A stretch of DNA of 64,000 bases from Coprinus comatus (lineage: Eukaryota > Basidiomycota > Agaricomycetes > Agaricales > Agaricaceae), in contig JAWPGT010000020.1 of NCBI GenBank assembly GCA_034638255.1, positions 372,001-436,000 of the forward strand. The letters run 5' to 3'. A program made the position numbers and the translations under genes. The notes beneath the pieces were generated by a model. That model was not told the DNA's origin and searched no databases. It saw nothing but the letters and a program-made list of their open reading frames with translations. Below, piece by piece: positions 46,943 to 57,426 of the stretch. Position 1 is the first letter of the stretch. Each line of letters starts with the position of its first letter.

Positions 46943-48304
46943 AGCGAAGACGGAAGTTGTGGCAAAAAAAGGTCAGTTTCAATGTGGACTTATCACTGTT
47001 TGTTTTCATAGGCGTATGTTATACTTCCAATACGATAGCTCTTCCTCTAAGCTATCCATAAGAATAGGATTCATCAATGTAGACATAGTCAACGAATGTA
47101 GAAAGGCTTGTATATTGAATAAGAGAACTAGCACTCGGTGCGCCACCGCAACGATGAAGAGACGATTTGGAATGAAAACACATATGGAGTTTGGAAGTTT
47201 TCAGGATTGAGAGTCCAAATCGCGGTTAGCTTCAATATGTGCGAGTGGTCCATGATAAATCCTTCGGCATTATTGATCGGAGAGTATACAGAGTGGCTGA
47301 TGCGGTTTAGATTATGATTACGATGAATGTTGCTGGATCATTAGTACAATCCAGCGAAGAAATAGCCCGGGAGAATACCTAGTACAGGATTATTTTTGAA
47401 GCGGATAAGCCCTAGATTGATAAGTTATAACTTGTAACAATCATCATGTGGGTTTCGCAATATGTCCAGTGAACACCGAATCCCCCGTAACCGTATAAGT
47501 TCATTGTCGTGAGAAAGAAGTATAGCCAAAGTCACTTGTTCCATGTCCTGTCAATCACAAACAAACCGAAAGAACATAGAGGGAAACTTGACGCTGTAAC
47601 AAGAATGAACCGAGCAGAACTAGTCCCGAGTTGTTTTCTTCACGAGTGATGGCGGTGACCCCATATCGTTAGTTGTCTAGTTTTGAAATCTATAAGAGAT
47701 GAGAGGTCATGACAAGCGACGTCGGAGTATACAAACGTCCATAACCGGGGGGAAGAAGTTTGGTATGATGTCTTGTATAGTGTCCTATTTATCTTTCAAG
47801 CCATTTCATCGACAAATCGTCGAAAATGATGTCTAGGCGGAAGGGCGGCCGAATGATAGAGAAAGCAGATTTGTTCATGTGCTATGTCATTTATGGACTG
47901 TGGGCTACTAGTGATTAGTGATGGATCATGGATATGTTGGATGAAGTGCTTCCGACTTTGTTTTGACTGATTGGTGATGGCAGTACTGGCTTATCCCCAT
48001 GTGTACTTCATCCAGAAAAAGGTTGTAGAGTTTAGCTTACGGCTATGATTGTCCTATAATCTGTGTACTGCTATGTAGTAGTCATTAGACTTCTGTAAGA
48101 ATATTTATTTAAGCGCTTGTGGAGTCATGAGGCCTGTGAGGTCCCGATATGTTGAACAGTGGTGTATGCTTAGCTAAGCATACACAGTTGACCCTGAATG
48201 TCAAAGTTCCAAGTTGTCTCTGTCTGTTGTTGTTTCTGCATTCTTCTTATCTGCTTACTTGACGATTGACACGACTAGCAATATTTTATAGAATAACACA
48301 TGCA
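46943..48304. other. Intergenic, divergent promoters
   Basis: Separates the divergent P450 and vezatin-like genes by about 1.36 kb. Frames are short and motif-free. The palindrome TATGCTTAGCTAAGCATA (about 48166-48183) is the only notable structure and could be a protein-binding site. Confidence 0.4.
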
Positions 48305-51300
48305 ATGGCACAAGCGGTGTTCGATGAGCACCCACTTGAACAATACTTGCGAGGTATGTGATTTCATTAATACCTCAGGCATCATCTCACTGAACTTTAT
48401 ATGTAACCTAGAAACGGGAGAAACCCAGGAATTCATGCCAGGCACTAGTCCTATTCTGATACAAGAACTAGAACCAGTTTCACTGTTTGCGCATTCTGAT
48501 GATGATTCAACGAGCGAGGACTGGGAATGGAGACCTGACCTCCTAATACAACTAGTCCAGGTATGTTTCATGTTCAACTACGGTAACAAAACGCGTCAGA
48601 ACCTTGAACTAAAATACGTCTGACAGTTTCTAGAATCACTATTATTAAAAGCTCAACCAGCAAATCCTCTTGCAGAGCGTTTCAAGTACAATGTCATATC
48701 ATCATCCCTACTCTCCTCAGATCTCACACACCCCTCTCCATCTCGCTCCATTCCACCTCATTCAATACCTGGAGAACTAAAACACAATAGATTTTCAAGT
48801 GACTCTTCAATATCCCACAATCCCTCTGGTCCTACGTCAGGTTCTTCCAACGACATCCAGTATTATTTTTTGTCATGTCTAGTGCTTGTTATTGCATTTC
48901 TTCTCAGTGTTGGTCTTCACACCCTGGCGGTGTTGACAATATGGTCCGGTCTTGCAGGTCTATACTACCTACGGCTACAAGGCCAATCTAATGCTCCTGA
49001 CTTGACGCCTGTGCGTACCAATCAATTATTGTGTTTTTTGGATCATGTGCTCACAACTCACACAGTGTCTTGATACGCTAGACGAACTAATAACAACTAA
49101 TAACACCTGGGAAAACCTCGTACAAGAAGTGTTCACCAGTATTGAAAAGGATGAATTGGGTGTGGGATCATCATCTCATTCATCACCAACTTCCGCACTT
49201 CGAGTCACTCTTCATTCAACGCTTCAAACAACTCAAACTCAATGTGATAATGTTCGACATTTACTATCAGCTTTAACTTCTCCTTCGGATATATCTCAAC
49301 TCTCTGAGATGTATGGTCCACCATCTCCTATTAAACCTCAGATTCCAAGTCTTGAATCTCGTTCAAGACCTTCTTCATTTCCTCTTCAAAATAACCGACG
49401 GGATCGAAATTCAACCATTTCTCCTGGTACTACTGGTTTTACGGATTATAAGAGGAAAACTTGGAATGGCCCACATCGTCCTAGCCAAGGATTTGGTTTT
49501 TCAAGTCCTACTATGACTCCTATTTCAAGGAAACGAAATAGACATCGATCGGATTTCGGTTCGTTAGTAGGAGGAAATTCATCATTTAGTGCTCCCGTTA
49601 CTCCTTCACCTTCTAGTCCTCTTACTCGGGTTATTGAGACATCTGAAGGGACACCTTTACGGAAATCAATTTCAATATCTCGAGAAGGTGATGAGGATTT
49701 AAAGAACGAGAATGATGAAGAAGAAACAGAAATGAGAATGGACGCAGATACATTTGGTTCAGCAGCACTTGAATTCCAAAAACATCGTGGTTTTTCAACT
49801 TTATATTCACCTCCACCTTCCGCTTCCACTTCCAGTTCAAGATTTAATAATAATCTTCCTCCTAATTCTCTACTTGCACTTAATCTTGGAAGTCCTACAC
49901 CTATACGTGGATCAATCTCAACACCAATGTCAATATCACCTTCATCCAGACTTCAAAATTCACGTCAACCAGCACTTTCATTGTCTTCTTTGAAACATGC
50001 TTTACAAGGCGCTCTTAATGCTAAACGTTACACCTGTGCTCATTTTTTAGCATTGAGATTTGGAAAGCGTAATCTTGGTTTATGTGGTGGTATGACGGAA
50101 TTGAGTATAGGATCAGGATCAGGAGGATTAGTATTGGGATATGGTCAAGGTCAAGAAGTTGAAGAAGATAATACGTATTGGGAAGATGTTAGAAGTGTTA
50201 TGGGATTATTGATAAGTGCATTGAGTGATGCAGTTCAAAGATTAGGTGAAGCTGTTAGAGAGTTTGAAGCTAAGAAGTTGAGGGATATGATTCCTACACC
50301 TTGTGGAAGTGGAGTTTGGAATGAGAATGAGATTTTGAATCATCATGGCAGCCATATTGTTAATGTTGTTGCTGAAAATGGGATTGATGGAAGTGAAAAT
50401 GGAAGTGGAAGTGGAAATTCGAGTGGAAAAAAGAGGGATAGTGGAGATAGGAAGAGGTTGAGTGAATTGGTTGTTTCGTTTGCTCCTGTTCAAAGTCAAA
50501 TGAATAAGTTTGCGAATCATGTTGCGAGTATTCAAGGAGCTTTGGAAGATGCGAAAGGTTATTTGGAAGAATGTGTTGATGGTTTGAAGAAACCTTCTTC
50601 TCTTGATATCGAGAATAATGATAACCAAGGATACCAAGGGAAAGAGGATGAAAACCAAAACCAACAACAACATCCAGCACTTGAAGCATATGAACGCCTA
50701 CGTAAAGAATTAGGGTTCGCTTTAAGAGAATGTGAAAGAGGTAGAAATCATTTACTTGATCTAGTTCATCCTCCTTCATTACCCGAAGACGATCTTGACC
50801 TTGAAGATGATGATGAAGAGGTACCTGGATTAGGACATGATTCTGTTAGTGAAGAATCTGATAAAGCGGAAATTTCACCCAATGAAGGAGGAGGAGGAGA
50901 GGAAGGAGTTGTTGGAGTTGTTGGTTCTGAAGATGGTGGTGGTGTAGGTGGTTTGAGAAATGGAATATTGGTCGATCATGATCTTTTGTTGATGTCGAAT
51001 CATGAAGATCGATTACCTCCACCTCATGGTTTGGAACAAGTTTTTGAAGCTGATACTCATATTCCAAACCTTTCTGATAACGCGAACGAAGTTATTGGAA
51101 AGACAAAGTTGAGTAGAGAGGAAAGGATTCAACAAGTTAAAGCGAAAAGAGAATTTTTACTTAGAAGTGGGAAAGGGTTGGGATTGGGTATGGCCATGGG
51201 TGTTGGTATGAATATGAATAGTGGTACTGGTACGGGGTTAGGTTTGGAACCTTCTCCCGTTATGAAAGGTGAAGAGAAATGGGGACCTAGTGGAGATGTT

Positions 51301-51846
51301 GTTCAGGAATTGAAAGATGTTATTTGGAAAGTTGGGGAAAGAAGGAGGAAGGGTAGGAGTGTTAGTGGTGATGCTAATGCTAACACTGACACTACCACCG
51401 CGAGTACGACTATGTCTGATAGTATGAGGTCTGTGTCGGCTCCTTTGAATTTGGGACATTTGCAGGGATTAAGGGAAGAGGATGATCAACAACATGTTGA
51501 AGTTGATTCTCTTCGATCTCAATTTCAACCTCAACCTCCACCAAAACATTTGAGGGAACCTTGGAATATGTCGGATGAATCATTGGATTCACCTGCCCGT
51601 ATTAGATCACCTTCGCCTCCTTCGAAGTCTAGATCTAGTCTGTCGTTGGTTTCCATTATGGCTACAGAGGAAGGGGAAGGGGAGGAGGAGGAGAAGGAGT
51701 TTCCTTCACCTCCACCTAATATTAGAGCGTTACTTGAGAATTTGAAACTCGAGTTTCCGAGTATAGTAGGTGGTGGGAGGAATAGGGATAGTGTTATTAG
51801 TGATGGTGAAGGTGGTGAACGGTGTGCGTTTTCTTCTTTTGAGTGA
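48305..51846 (+). CDS. Vezatin/myosin-binding-domain-type membrane protein
   Basis: The start ATG 48305 (MAQAVFDEHPLEQYLR) joins ETGETQEFMPGTSPILIQEL, then WEWRPDLLIQLVQ and FLESLLLKAQPANPL. A hydrophobic hairpin follows (YYFLSCLVLVIAFLLSV, then VLTIWSGLAGLYYL, about 48865-48985). After one more intron, CLDTLDELITTNNTWENLV and LRVTLHSTLQTTQTQCDNV fit the basidiomycete proteins annotated with a vezatin-type myosin-binding domain. The yeast relative Inp2 links peroxisomes to myosin V; an organelle-tethering role is inference. The middle and C-terminus are disordered, Ser/Gly-rich and acidic, with short coiled-coil stretches (around 50500-50700 and 51100-51160). The C-terminus NIRALLENLKLEFPSI precedes an acidic tail and the stop at 51846. 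The large last exon (from about 49066) makes up most of the protein. Confidence 0.7.
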
Positions 51847-53011
51847 TCTCGAATTCCTTTTTGTCGGTTTGTCATTTTTGGTTTGGTGGGTTTATGTTTT
51901 TTCCAACTATTTTTCGTGGTTTTGTCTGATTTTTTTTTTTTTTGCTTTTATTTCCTTCATTCATTCCTTTAATCATTTACATTTACACATACCCTTCTCT
52001 CCTCCTTCCCTTTACAAAAAGATATTATGTTGCAAGTCACCAAATTCTTTGCATATTACAATGTCGTTCCTCTCTTTTTTTTAGTATTACGTCACGTTCT
52101 CTATTTTCTTTTCGTTTTTATTATTACGATATAGTTATACTCTCTCTCTCTCTCTCTCTCTCTCCTTCGCGTTTTTTCATTTGTTTTGTTTTGACGAATG
52201 TGTTTTTGCCCTCCCTTTGGGTTGATTCCTAACGAAATTGTTTTATGATTTTTTTTTTTTTTTTTTCGTATTGTACATATCATGATTTATATCATCATCC
52301 CCCTCTTTGCTACCCCGTCTACGGCTTTTTAGTGATAAGCTGGCTTTAGTTTTTTTTATCGTTGTTATTACATACGTACTTACATTTACAGTATTACATT
52401 ACTTTACAATATCATATTAGATTTTTGAAGTTTTTAGGCTTGGGGTTTAACGTTTAGTGGTTGCATACGTAGTAGTTGAGTAGTTAGTTTTTCATTGTAA
52501 AGCAAGTTCAAGTGTTTTGCAAAAAAATGCATAAGAGTATAAAGTTGTTAAAAGATTGAGAAAGGTTGAATGATTTTAAGAATTTCAAGTAAAACCGTAA
52601 ACGTTAAAATGGTTAATTGAATATTCGGAATCAGTATTAGTACTGGGATTCTTTCCCTGTTGATAATTTACCGTGTATATGAGAGATATAATGTATATAG
52701 AAAGGCATTCGGCCTTCGGTGTGGAATAAGATCGAGTTTGGAGAACATGATCGATCGGAACCACAGGATGAGTTTATATATTGTGAGTTTTATGGGGTGG
52801 AGTATGGGAGAGGGGTGGAGTCAATCAATACTCCAAATGTATCACAAGTTCGTGAAAATGTATATATGAAAGGAATTGTTGAACATGGATTCGCAATTAT
52901 TTTCTGAATCAACCCCTACCCACCCACTTTGCTGCAAAAACCTATCACAACGCATAATCTATTCTTATAACATCGGCCTATAATCCACATTCATATTAAC
53001 ATCTTTTCGAC
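51847..53011. other. Intergenic, no supported gene
   Basis: Pyrimidine-rich 3' flank of the vezatin-like gene with T runs (about 51931-51943 and 52249-52266), a TC microsatellite and AT-rich sequence. No motif-bearing frame on either strand. Confidence 0.4.
52140..52165 (+). repeat. (TC)n microsatellite
   Basis: Twelve TC units in a row in the 3' flank of the vezatin-like gene. Confidence 0.95.
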
Positions 53012-53542
53012 ATGGCTGATCCTATTTCATTGGCAGTAGTGGTGGGTGTAACAGCTAGTGTGGTGGTAGCTGGAGAATGTCGACAAGCATATAAAAGACG
53101 ACAAGCTCGTAAACGAGTAGAGGGGCAATTGGGGTTGACATCTGAACAAAAGAAGGCATACAAGAGATTGAGGAAAGAAAGAGGACGTATTAGGAAGGAA
53201 AGAGAGAAAGAATACAAGAAGAGGTTGAAAGATAATAGAAGAAGAGGTATTGAAGCCATTGATAGAAGTGACAGTTTAGATGTTGCATGTTTGAGACTGG
53301 GTGTTGGACAGGAAAGAGAATTGGTTAGTGAGATGAATCGTGAACCTGAGTTGCCAGAGTACAGTGCCAGACCGAGAGCTGGAATTGATAGCGCTGTTCG
53401 AATTGAGGATGTGTCCAGCTCGAAGAAGGAATCAATAAAAGCACTTTTTAAGAGTGGAGAACAGAAGAAGTGGTTCAGAAAGTTTGGCGGTAGGAATGGA
53501 AAAGAGGCAGCACCTCCTCCATATGAGGTAGTAGTCGCGTGA
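53012..53542 (+). CDS. Small basic protein with N-terminal hydrophobic segment and C-terminal PPxY motif
   Basis: Single-exon frame of 176 residues, not recognised. MADPISLAVVVGVTASVVVA is a probable membrane anchor or signal-anchor. Residues about 25-75 are strongly Lys/Arg/Glu-rich and should form a charged helix or coiled coil (KKAYKRLRKERGRIRKEREK). The middle has acidic patches and PELPEYSARP. The C-terminus AAPPPYEVVVA holds a PPxY motif, which WW-domain proteins such as Rsp5-type ubiquitin ligases bind. An adaptor that brings a ligase to a membrane is possible, but that is inference. ATG 53012 is the only candidate start. Compact neighbours on both sides are on the same strand. Confidence 0.7.
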   Translation: MADPISLAVVVGVTASVVVAGECRQAYKRRQARKRVEGQLGLTSEQKKAYKRLRKERGRIRKEREKEYKKRLKDNRRRGIEAIDRSDSLDVACLRLGVGQERELVSEMNREPELPEYSARPRAGIDSAVRIEDVSSSKKESIKALFKSGEQKKWFRKFGGRNGKEAAPPPYEVVVA

Positions 53543-53705
53543 TTAGTCAGCCATTACATAGTTACGGCGTGATTGTTCTTGGCGGCGATAGACTGAAAAA
53601 ATATTCCCACGGGTTGTTGTGCTTGGTTCTTTGCCTTCTCCCCTTGTTTAAGCTCGAGCTTCACGCCCCCCACATTCCTTATATCCCCACAATCCTTTGT
53701 TCATC

Positions 53706-55281
53706 ATGACTATAAATCACCGCGATGTTGCACATAGAATGATCAAAGCTCGCCAAATCCCAATTCCTGACCGACCAGGTCGTGGTAATGAGGCTGATGC
53801 CACCGACTCTGCGGCAGATCCTGGTACCACCGACGCAGCTCCTTGTATGTACTTTTCATCGACACAGCGCGTGGTATTGACTGAGCAACATTTTCAGCCA
53901 CCCCCAATGGTCCCAACTTCACCAGGCCAACTACATCTCCCACGCCCACGCCCACGCCTACCCCAACACCAACACCACCTGCTGCTAATCCTACCACAAC
54001 CACCACAAGCCAGACGACGCCTACTACTCCTCCGGTTAATATTGTTGCTTCTACCACAACCACTACATCTGCTGCTACCACAGAAAGTACCACGTCTACA
54101 TCCACTACCACAGGCACCACCTCGCTTACAACTGTATGTCTTTTATTGTTCTTTTTTCAATTGCTCATTCTTACGATTCCTCAGTTGACTCAAACGTCGA
54201 ATACGTCCACTCCCCCCAGGGTTCAAACCAATACCAGCATCAATACTCTCACACGCACGCTTTCTTCGATCGGAACAAGCAGCACCGCTGCTCCTACTTC
54301 CACCGAGACTTCGCCTTCTTCCTCCTCGGGAAGTAATGTTGGTGGTATTGTTGGCGGTATCGCCGGTGCCCTTGTTGGTATCGCCATCCTTGGCTTCCTT
54401 ATTTCATTTATTATTGTCAGTCACTTTTTTCGTCTCCCGATTTATCCCCCCCCTTGTTGATGATTCATTTTTAGCGGCGCTGGCGTAAGCGTAACAACCG
54501 TGATTCCATCTACGGCGATGATTTCCGTCAATCACAATTCGTTTCTGGCGGTAGTAGCCCCCTTGAACCTCCCGTGATGGGTGAGCGTGGTCATAGCACT
54601 GCGCCTTCATTCTCAAGTGGTCCTGGTATGGCCGGTCATGGTGCTTTCCAAAGTGGTCCGCAAAATCCTAATGCCGCTGGTTATGGCACCGGCGCTGGTG
54701 CTATGGGTGGTTACGGTGCTGATGCCGCTGCTTACGGCGCTGGTGCGGCTGGGTATGGAGCGGCCGCTGCCATTCGTGAAAGACCCAACTATACTTATGG
54801 CCAACAGCAACAACAACAGAATTATTACAACGCCACATCTACCCCTGAAGATGATGGTAGTGACATTGCTCATGGTGTTTATAGTACTCAACCTCAACCT
54901 CAAGTTTCCTATAACCCTGAAGCTTATGGTTCCTATGCTGCTTATGATGCCACCACTACTACTACTCCCCAGGCTGCATACCAAAACCCACCCGCCCATG
55001 TTGGATACCAAGATGCTACTAGGCAACAATATCAAGGCGAGGATGCTTATACCCACCCTGGACACGTAGTTGGATCTGAATTCTCACAACCTCTGTATAA
55101 CCCTTATGTTGGTGCTTCTGAGGGGGCGGCTGGAGTTGGAGCTGCTCCTGCTGCTTCTGGATCTGGATCTTCAGTTCCCACTGTTTCACCTACACCTAGG
55201 GATCCCGCTAGCGTGACTGGAAATAGGAATGTTAATACGCGTAGCATCGTTCAAGATGATGATGTTTATGGTGGTATCTAA
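53706..55281 (+). CDS. S/T-rich single-pass membrane protein (sensor-like)
   Basis: The start ATG 53706 (MTINHRDVAHRMIKARQIP) gives a short basic N-terminus without a signal peptide. After an intron from about 53846, a Thr/Ser/Pro-rich presumably O-glycosylated region follows, then a glycine-rich transmembrane helix (GGIVGGIAGALVGIAILGFL, about 54345-54410) and, across a short intron, the basic stop-transfer RRWRKRNNRDSIYGDD. The cytoplasmic part is Gly/Ala/Tyr/Gln-rich (repeated YGAG/AAYGAG units). It ends QDDDVYGGI at 55281. The architecture is like fungal Wsc/Mid2-type surface sensors and the axial-budding-like S/T-rich membrane proteins, without a WSC domain. The minus-strand gene at 60973-63044 has the same plan and a similar C-terminus. 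Function unknown. Confidence 0.72.
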
Positions 55282-56935
55282 AAACACAATGTTTCTTTTC
55301 CCTGTCTCTGTCTTTCTGTACATTTCTTTTGATTCCCTCGGTTTCTACTTACGTTTCTGGCTCTCTCTCTATTGTTTCTATTGTTTGTGGTTATTGTGTT
55401 TCTTTCTCTCTCCTTTTCTAACTGCCACATACAAAAATTATTTCGGTTTATGGAAATGGTTCAATGAAATTGATCTCTCATGAACATGTTTATTTATTGA
55501 TCATTTATGGATCATTTTACCCTTTCTATAATTGCCTGGTGCTTTTTTTCTTCCTCTTTTTTTTTGACACTACCCTTTCCTCTTGTTCTCTTGATATTCT
55601 TATTTGCCTCCTCTCCGATATCGATTTATATACCTTTTTGGTTCTTAACCTCCCCTCTTGTTCAAGTTCATGTTCATGATTATATTACTTTTCTTTGGTT
55701 TTTGGTTTTTTGTTAGTGGTTTTCACGTAAAGTTTGTCTTTAAAAAATGGTTTTTTATTTATTTTATTTCATCTTTGAGAACAAAAATGGTAAATGGTAC
55801 CATGGTCATGGACGTAGGCAAGTAGGGTGAAGAATAAAACAAAGAGAGGGAATCAAAGAAATGAATAGATGAAATGGAGGGGTGGGGGTACTGGAAAAAA
55901 AAAAATGAAGTGTCAAAAGTCAATGCGTTCAACCCGATTAGCTTGATGCCTTGTCTGCTAATTCCACATTTACATATTCTCTTGTTCTCTTGTTCCTGCC
56001 CCCCCGCTTTTGTTCTTGTCCTTGTTCTTTGTTTGCTGATTAAGGTAGAAGACCTACAGATTTGGCCCCCCCTAATTTTCCCACAAGCCAAAAGCGTGAC
56101 ACAAATAAAAAAAAAACACTTTTTGCTTGTCTTTTACTTATTGGAGACATTTATCACAAATTGGCTTCCAGAGGCATATGGGTAAAGGTAGTGTGAACAA
56201 TGCTCTGGAAGCCGATTTTGGAAAAATTTGCTTGATGAGGAGGAGACACCTTATCTATGAAAATATAGATTATGCAGTTATTTATGTGATGTAACCCAAG
56301 GCTGCAATCATATATCTGACTATCTAAGTATCTTCTGTCATGATAACTTCCCTGAGGACCCTGGTCACAAATGGTCACAGGGGGTCGAGTCTGTAGGTCT
56401 TCTACCTTACTTGGATACTTTACAAAATAAATGTTTTTTTTTTTTGTTTTCTAATATTTTGAAAGAGGTACTACACATAATATCAAAAAAAAAAAAAAAA
56501 AAACGGCACAAAACTGGTATCCTAAATACTCGAATCTAGAATCTTGAGGCCTTGAGGTTTGAGAGAATTGGCAGTCCATTTTTAAGTCATTATACATCCG
56601 CGTTACTCATATTATTCTGAAGGAGTTTCTTTCTTCTATACTGGCCCCCCCTTTTTTTTTTTTTTTTCCTTATAACACATCTATATCCATATCCGGGACC
56701 TGTACCTGATACGAAATTAACATTCAAATCATCTCATCTACTCCTAAATTCTGGTTTTTTTTTTTTTCATAATCATAATCATATTGGATTTCGGGAACTC
56801 GAACACCGGGAAAGTTGATCGGGCACTGTGGGTAACCGTGGTAATCGGTGTAACAGCCTCCTATTCTCCAATTACACCTTTGTGTTTTACGAACTTCTAA
56901 GTGTTTAAGCTCAAGCTCAGGATCTTCGAATTTTC
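55282..56935. other. Long intergenic region with homopolymer tracts
   Basis: About 1.65 kb without a supported gene. It contains many homopolymers, including A runs at about 55894-55903 and 56484-56502 and T runs at about 56436-56445, 56651-56667 and 56755-56768. These are typical of neutral intergenic DNA and are candidates for assembly or sequencing error. Confidence 0.4.
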
Positions 56936-57088
56936 TTAATTGAGCAGCTTTAGTTGATTAGCAAAAGGATCGGCACTGAAAGATTTTGAAGTGGGTTTTT
57001 GAAGAGTGGATGAAATGACCTGAAGTAAACTGGTACTAGCTTTAGCATCTCCTAATGATATATCTCGTTCGTATGCTGTATTGGCTGC
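56936..57088 (-). CDS. Probable C-terminal exon of an unrecognised small gene
   Basis: A minus-strand frame after a TTGGTAG acceptor reads AANTAYERDISLGDAKAST, continues SLLQVISSTLQKPTSK and ADPFANQLKLLN, and stops at 56936. It looks like genuine helical protein. The preceding open segment (57133-57351, containing KKDLEEKCEMAGVEHVQYIP before a GTAAGT donor at 57137) joins in the wrong phase. The upstream structure is therefore unresolved: a missed exon, a base error in the homopolymer-rich surroundings, or a decayed gene. Confidence 0.35.
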   Translation of the reverse strand, partial: AANTAYERDISLGDAKASTSLLQVISSTLQKPTSKSFSADPFANQLKLLN

Positions 57089-57426
57089 CTACCAAACGAC
57101 AACAAAAAACATCATTTAGACTCTCTTGTTACTTACCTCGGAATATATTGGACGTGTTCCACGCCCGCCATTTCACACTTCTCCTCTAAATCTTTCTTAT
57201 GAAATGATGTTGCTGATATATGTCTGTTTCCTAGAGACAATAGTGATTTAGTTTTAGTGCCAGCCCGAGCACGAAAGACGATTGGGTCATTATGTGTAGA
57301 TAAACGGGTGTTTGTTTTCATGCAACAGGTTGAATTCAAATGAAAAAACACGTATAATGCAAAATAAATACTAATAATAATTAATGCTACTGATACAAAT
57401 GCATCACTTGTTCTAACCCTATAAGT

